DNA from: Candidatus Accumulibacter vicinus
GTDB lineage: Bacteria; Pseudomonadota; Gammaproteobacteria; Burkholderiales; Rhodocyclaceae
Length of the DNA: 7,864 nucleotides
Reading direction: 5' to 3'
Assembly: GCA_002425405.1 (NCBI GenBank)
Contig: DIME01000137.1
Location: forward strand, 1 to 7,864
The notes under the pieces are model-generated. The model was not told the DNA's origin and did no database searches. It saw nothing but the letters and a program-made list of their open reading frames with translations. Numbering within the stretch: the first letter of the stretch is position 1; each line of letters starts with the position of its first letter. This document shows positions 7,182 to 7,864 of this stretch, piece after piece. Position numbers and translations under genes: made by a program.

Positions 7182-7209
7182 TGGACTACCCTGAGCAAAG
7201 CGGTTAAGC
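7182..7209 (+). promoter_or_regulatory. Possible weak tRNA promoter
   Basis: TGGACT (7182-7187) and TTAAGC (7204-7209) with a 16-bp spacer lie 14 bases before the tRNA 5' end, the right distance for a short leader. Both hexamers match the consensus poorly, so this is tentative. Confidence 0.25.
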
Positions 7210-7223
7210 TTCCAACCCTGCAC

Positions 7224-7300
7224 GCGCCCGTAGCTCAGTTGGATAGAGTACTGCCCTCCGAAGGCAGGGGTCGGACGTTCGAATCGTCTCGGGCGTGCCA
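7224..7300 (+). tRNA. tRNA-Arg, anticodon CCG, CCA encoded
   Basis: A 77-base cloverleaf. Acceptor arm GCGCCCG pairs with CGGGCGT (last pair G-U), followed by discriminator G and encoded CCA. The D arm is AGCTCAGTTGGATAGAGT. Anticodon stem CTGCC/GGCAG encloses loop CTCCGAA, giving anticodon CCG (reads CGG). The T arm GGACG/CGTCT (one G-U) encloses TTCGAAT. It closely resembles the proteobacterial tRNA-Arg(CCG). This tRNA is often used as an integration site by islands and phages; no duplicate of its 3' end was seen within the window. Confidence 0.97.
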
Positions 7301-7444
7301 AACCAAAGCGTGAGTAGCCAGCGGGACTGGCCGGCGTGCTCGGTCAGGCGGCCCACCCCGGCGAACAATATCGGGCGACTGGTGATCGCTTCCAGGCGGG
7401 TCTTCGGGTGCGCCAGGCGAACGTAACTAGCTCCACCCGTTGTA

Positions 7445-7864
7445 GGCTGTGTTCACAAAATCATGGTTTGTGTGCGAGACTACTGGCTATCATCCACGGC
7501 CAGAGGGGTCGAGCATGGATCGTTTGTATTACCTTACGGACGAGCAATTTGAGCAGATCAACCGGTTATTGCCACCCGAAGAGGGTCGCCGGGGACGTCC
7601 GCCGAAGGTCAAGAACCGCGAGGCGTTGGAAGGTGTGCTGCATGTTCTGCGCACAGGCACTCCGTGGCGGGATTTGCCGAACGCCTATGGCCCTTGGCAC
7701 ACGATCTACATGCGCTGGCAACGCTGGATCGCGCGTGGGGTCTGGGGGGAGATCCTGAAGCTGCTGCAGCGGCTCAAGGGCGTCGACCTGACCATCGTGT
7801 TTCTGGATTCCCCCGTGGTGCGCGCGCATCAGCACGCGGTGGGCGCTGCTAACGGTCATGACTT
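7445..7864 (+). mobile_element. IS5-family insertion sequence, left end, truncated by window
   Basis: The element carries the transposase described separately. Its left boundary is placed at GGCTGTGTTCACAAAATC (from 7445), which looks like an IS5-family terminal repeat directly preceded by TA (7443-7444), the target duplication expected for the IS427-type subgroup. The 70-bp leader before the transposase ATG is normal for such elements. The right end, the second inverted repeat and the other target copy are outside the window, so the exact boundary is inferred. The 7301-7444 stretch between tRNA and IS holds no gene I can support, only a small GCCAG/CTGGC hairpin at 7317-7331 without a T-tract. 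Confidence 0.7.
7515..7864 (+). CDS. IS5-family transposase, N-terminal 116 residues (runs off right edge)
   Basis: The frame opens at ATG 7515 and has no stop before the window end. The N-terminus matches the DUF4096-type domain of IS5 transposases: LTDEQFEQINRLLP, a RGRPPK basic stretch, then LRTGTPWRDLPNAYGPW and the MRWQRW helix (residues 66-71). FLDSPVVRAHQHAVGA (97-111) contains the first aspartate (D98) of the DDE catalytic triad; the remaining D and E lie beyond the edge. The family cuts and pastes the element using two Mg ions. The visible part has no frameshift, so the element may be intact. It is separate from the operon to the left and indicates that the tRNA-flanking region has been a target for insertion. 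Confidence 0.92.
   Translation, partial: MDRLYYLTDEQFEQINRLLPPEEGRRGRPPKVKNREALEGVLHVLRTGTPWRDLPNAYGPWHTIYMRWQRWIARGVWGEILKLLQRLKGVDLTIVFLDSPVVRAHQHAVGAANGHD

Noticed and set aside
7011..7301. 96-residue minus-strand frame starting MARPRRFERPTPAFGG
   Set aside because: Its N-terminus is the antisense of tRNA-Arg, a well-known false protein call.
7566..7859. 97-codon minus-strand frame inside the IS
   Set aside because: Antisense to the transposase, whose motifs are clear on the plus strand.

Overview
This is a GC-rich proteobacterial segment. The encoded-CCA tRNA-Arg, base composition and codon use suggest a betaproteobacterium (perhaps Rhodocyclales-like), but nothing in the window fixes the genus. 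It reads as an accessory or island-type region: a signalling operon, a large helicase fusion, a tRNA gene and the start of an insertion sequence. No CRISPR array, rRNA gene or replication origin was seen.

Left half (1-3184, minus strand): a compact four-gene operon. In transcription order it encodes a nicotinamidase/isochorismatase-type cysteine hydrolase (2390-3184), a stand-alone von Willebrand A (VWA) protein with a complete MIDAS (1654-2376), a PP2C-type phosphatase (924-1643) and a eukaryote-like protein kinase cut by the left edge (1-940). Gaps are 13 bp and 10 bp, followed by a 17-bp overlap, so co-expression is very likely. VWA + PP2C + kinase matches the 'TerY-P triad' known from tellurite-resistance-type (Ter) stress loci, but no TerC/TerD-type gene is visible here.

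Divergent control region (3185-3303) and regulator (3304-3972, plus strand): the operon is divergent from an NrtR-type regulator, a Nudix domain with a degenerate catalytic box fused to a winged helix. NrtR proteins repress NAD-metabolism genes and respond to ADP-ribose-type ligands. Two sigma70-like promoters with 17-bp spacers face away from each other and overlap by 13 bp. A palindrome lies near the predicted operon start site. The suggested logic is that an NAD-derived metabolite sensed by the NrtR-like protein controls a nicotinamidase-like enzyme together with a phospho-signalling triad. That combination is the most interesting feature of the window.

Right half: a 1006-residue SF1 (UvrD/Rep-like) helicase (3994-7014, minus strand) converges on the regulator with 21 bp between stop codons. 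It has a RelE/ParE-like N-terminus, all the main helicase motifs, a short ankyrin-repeat segment and a charged C-terminal helix. A 209-bp non-coding stretch with a perfect 12-bp inverted repeat precedes tRNA-Arg(CCG) (7224-7300, plus strand). About 145 bp later the left end of an IS5-family element begins, and its transposase runs off the right edge.
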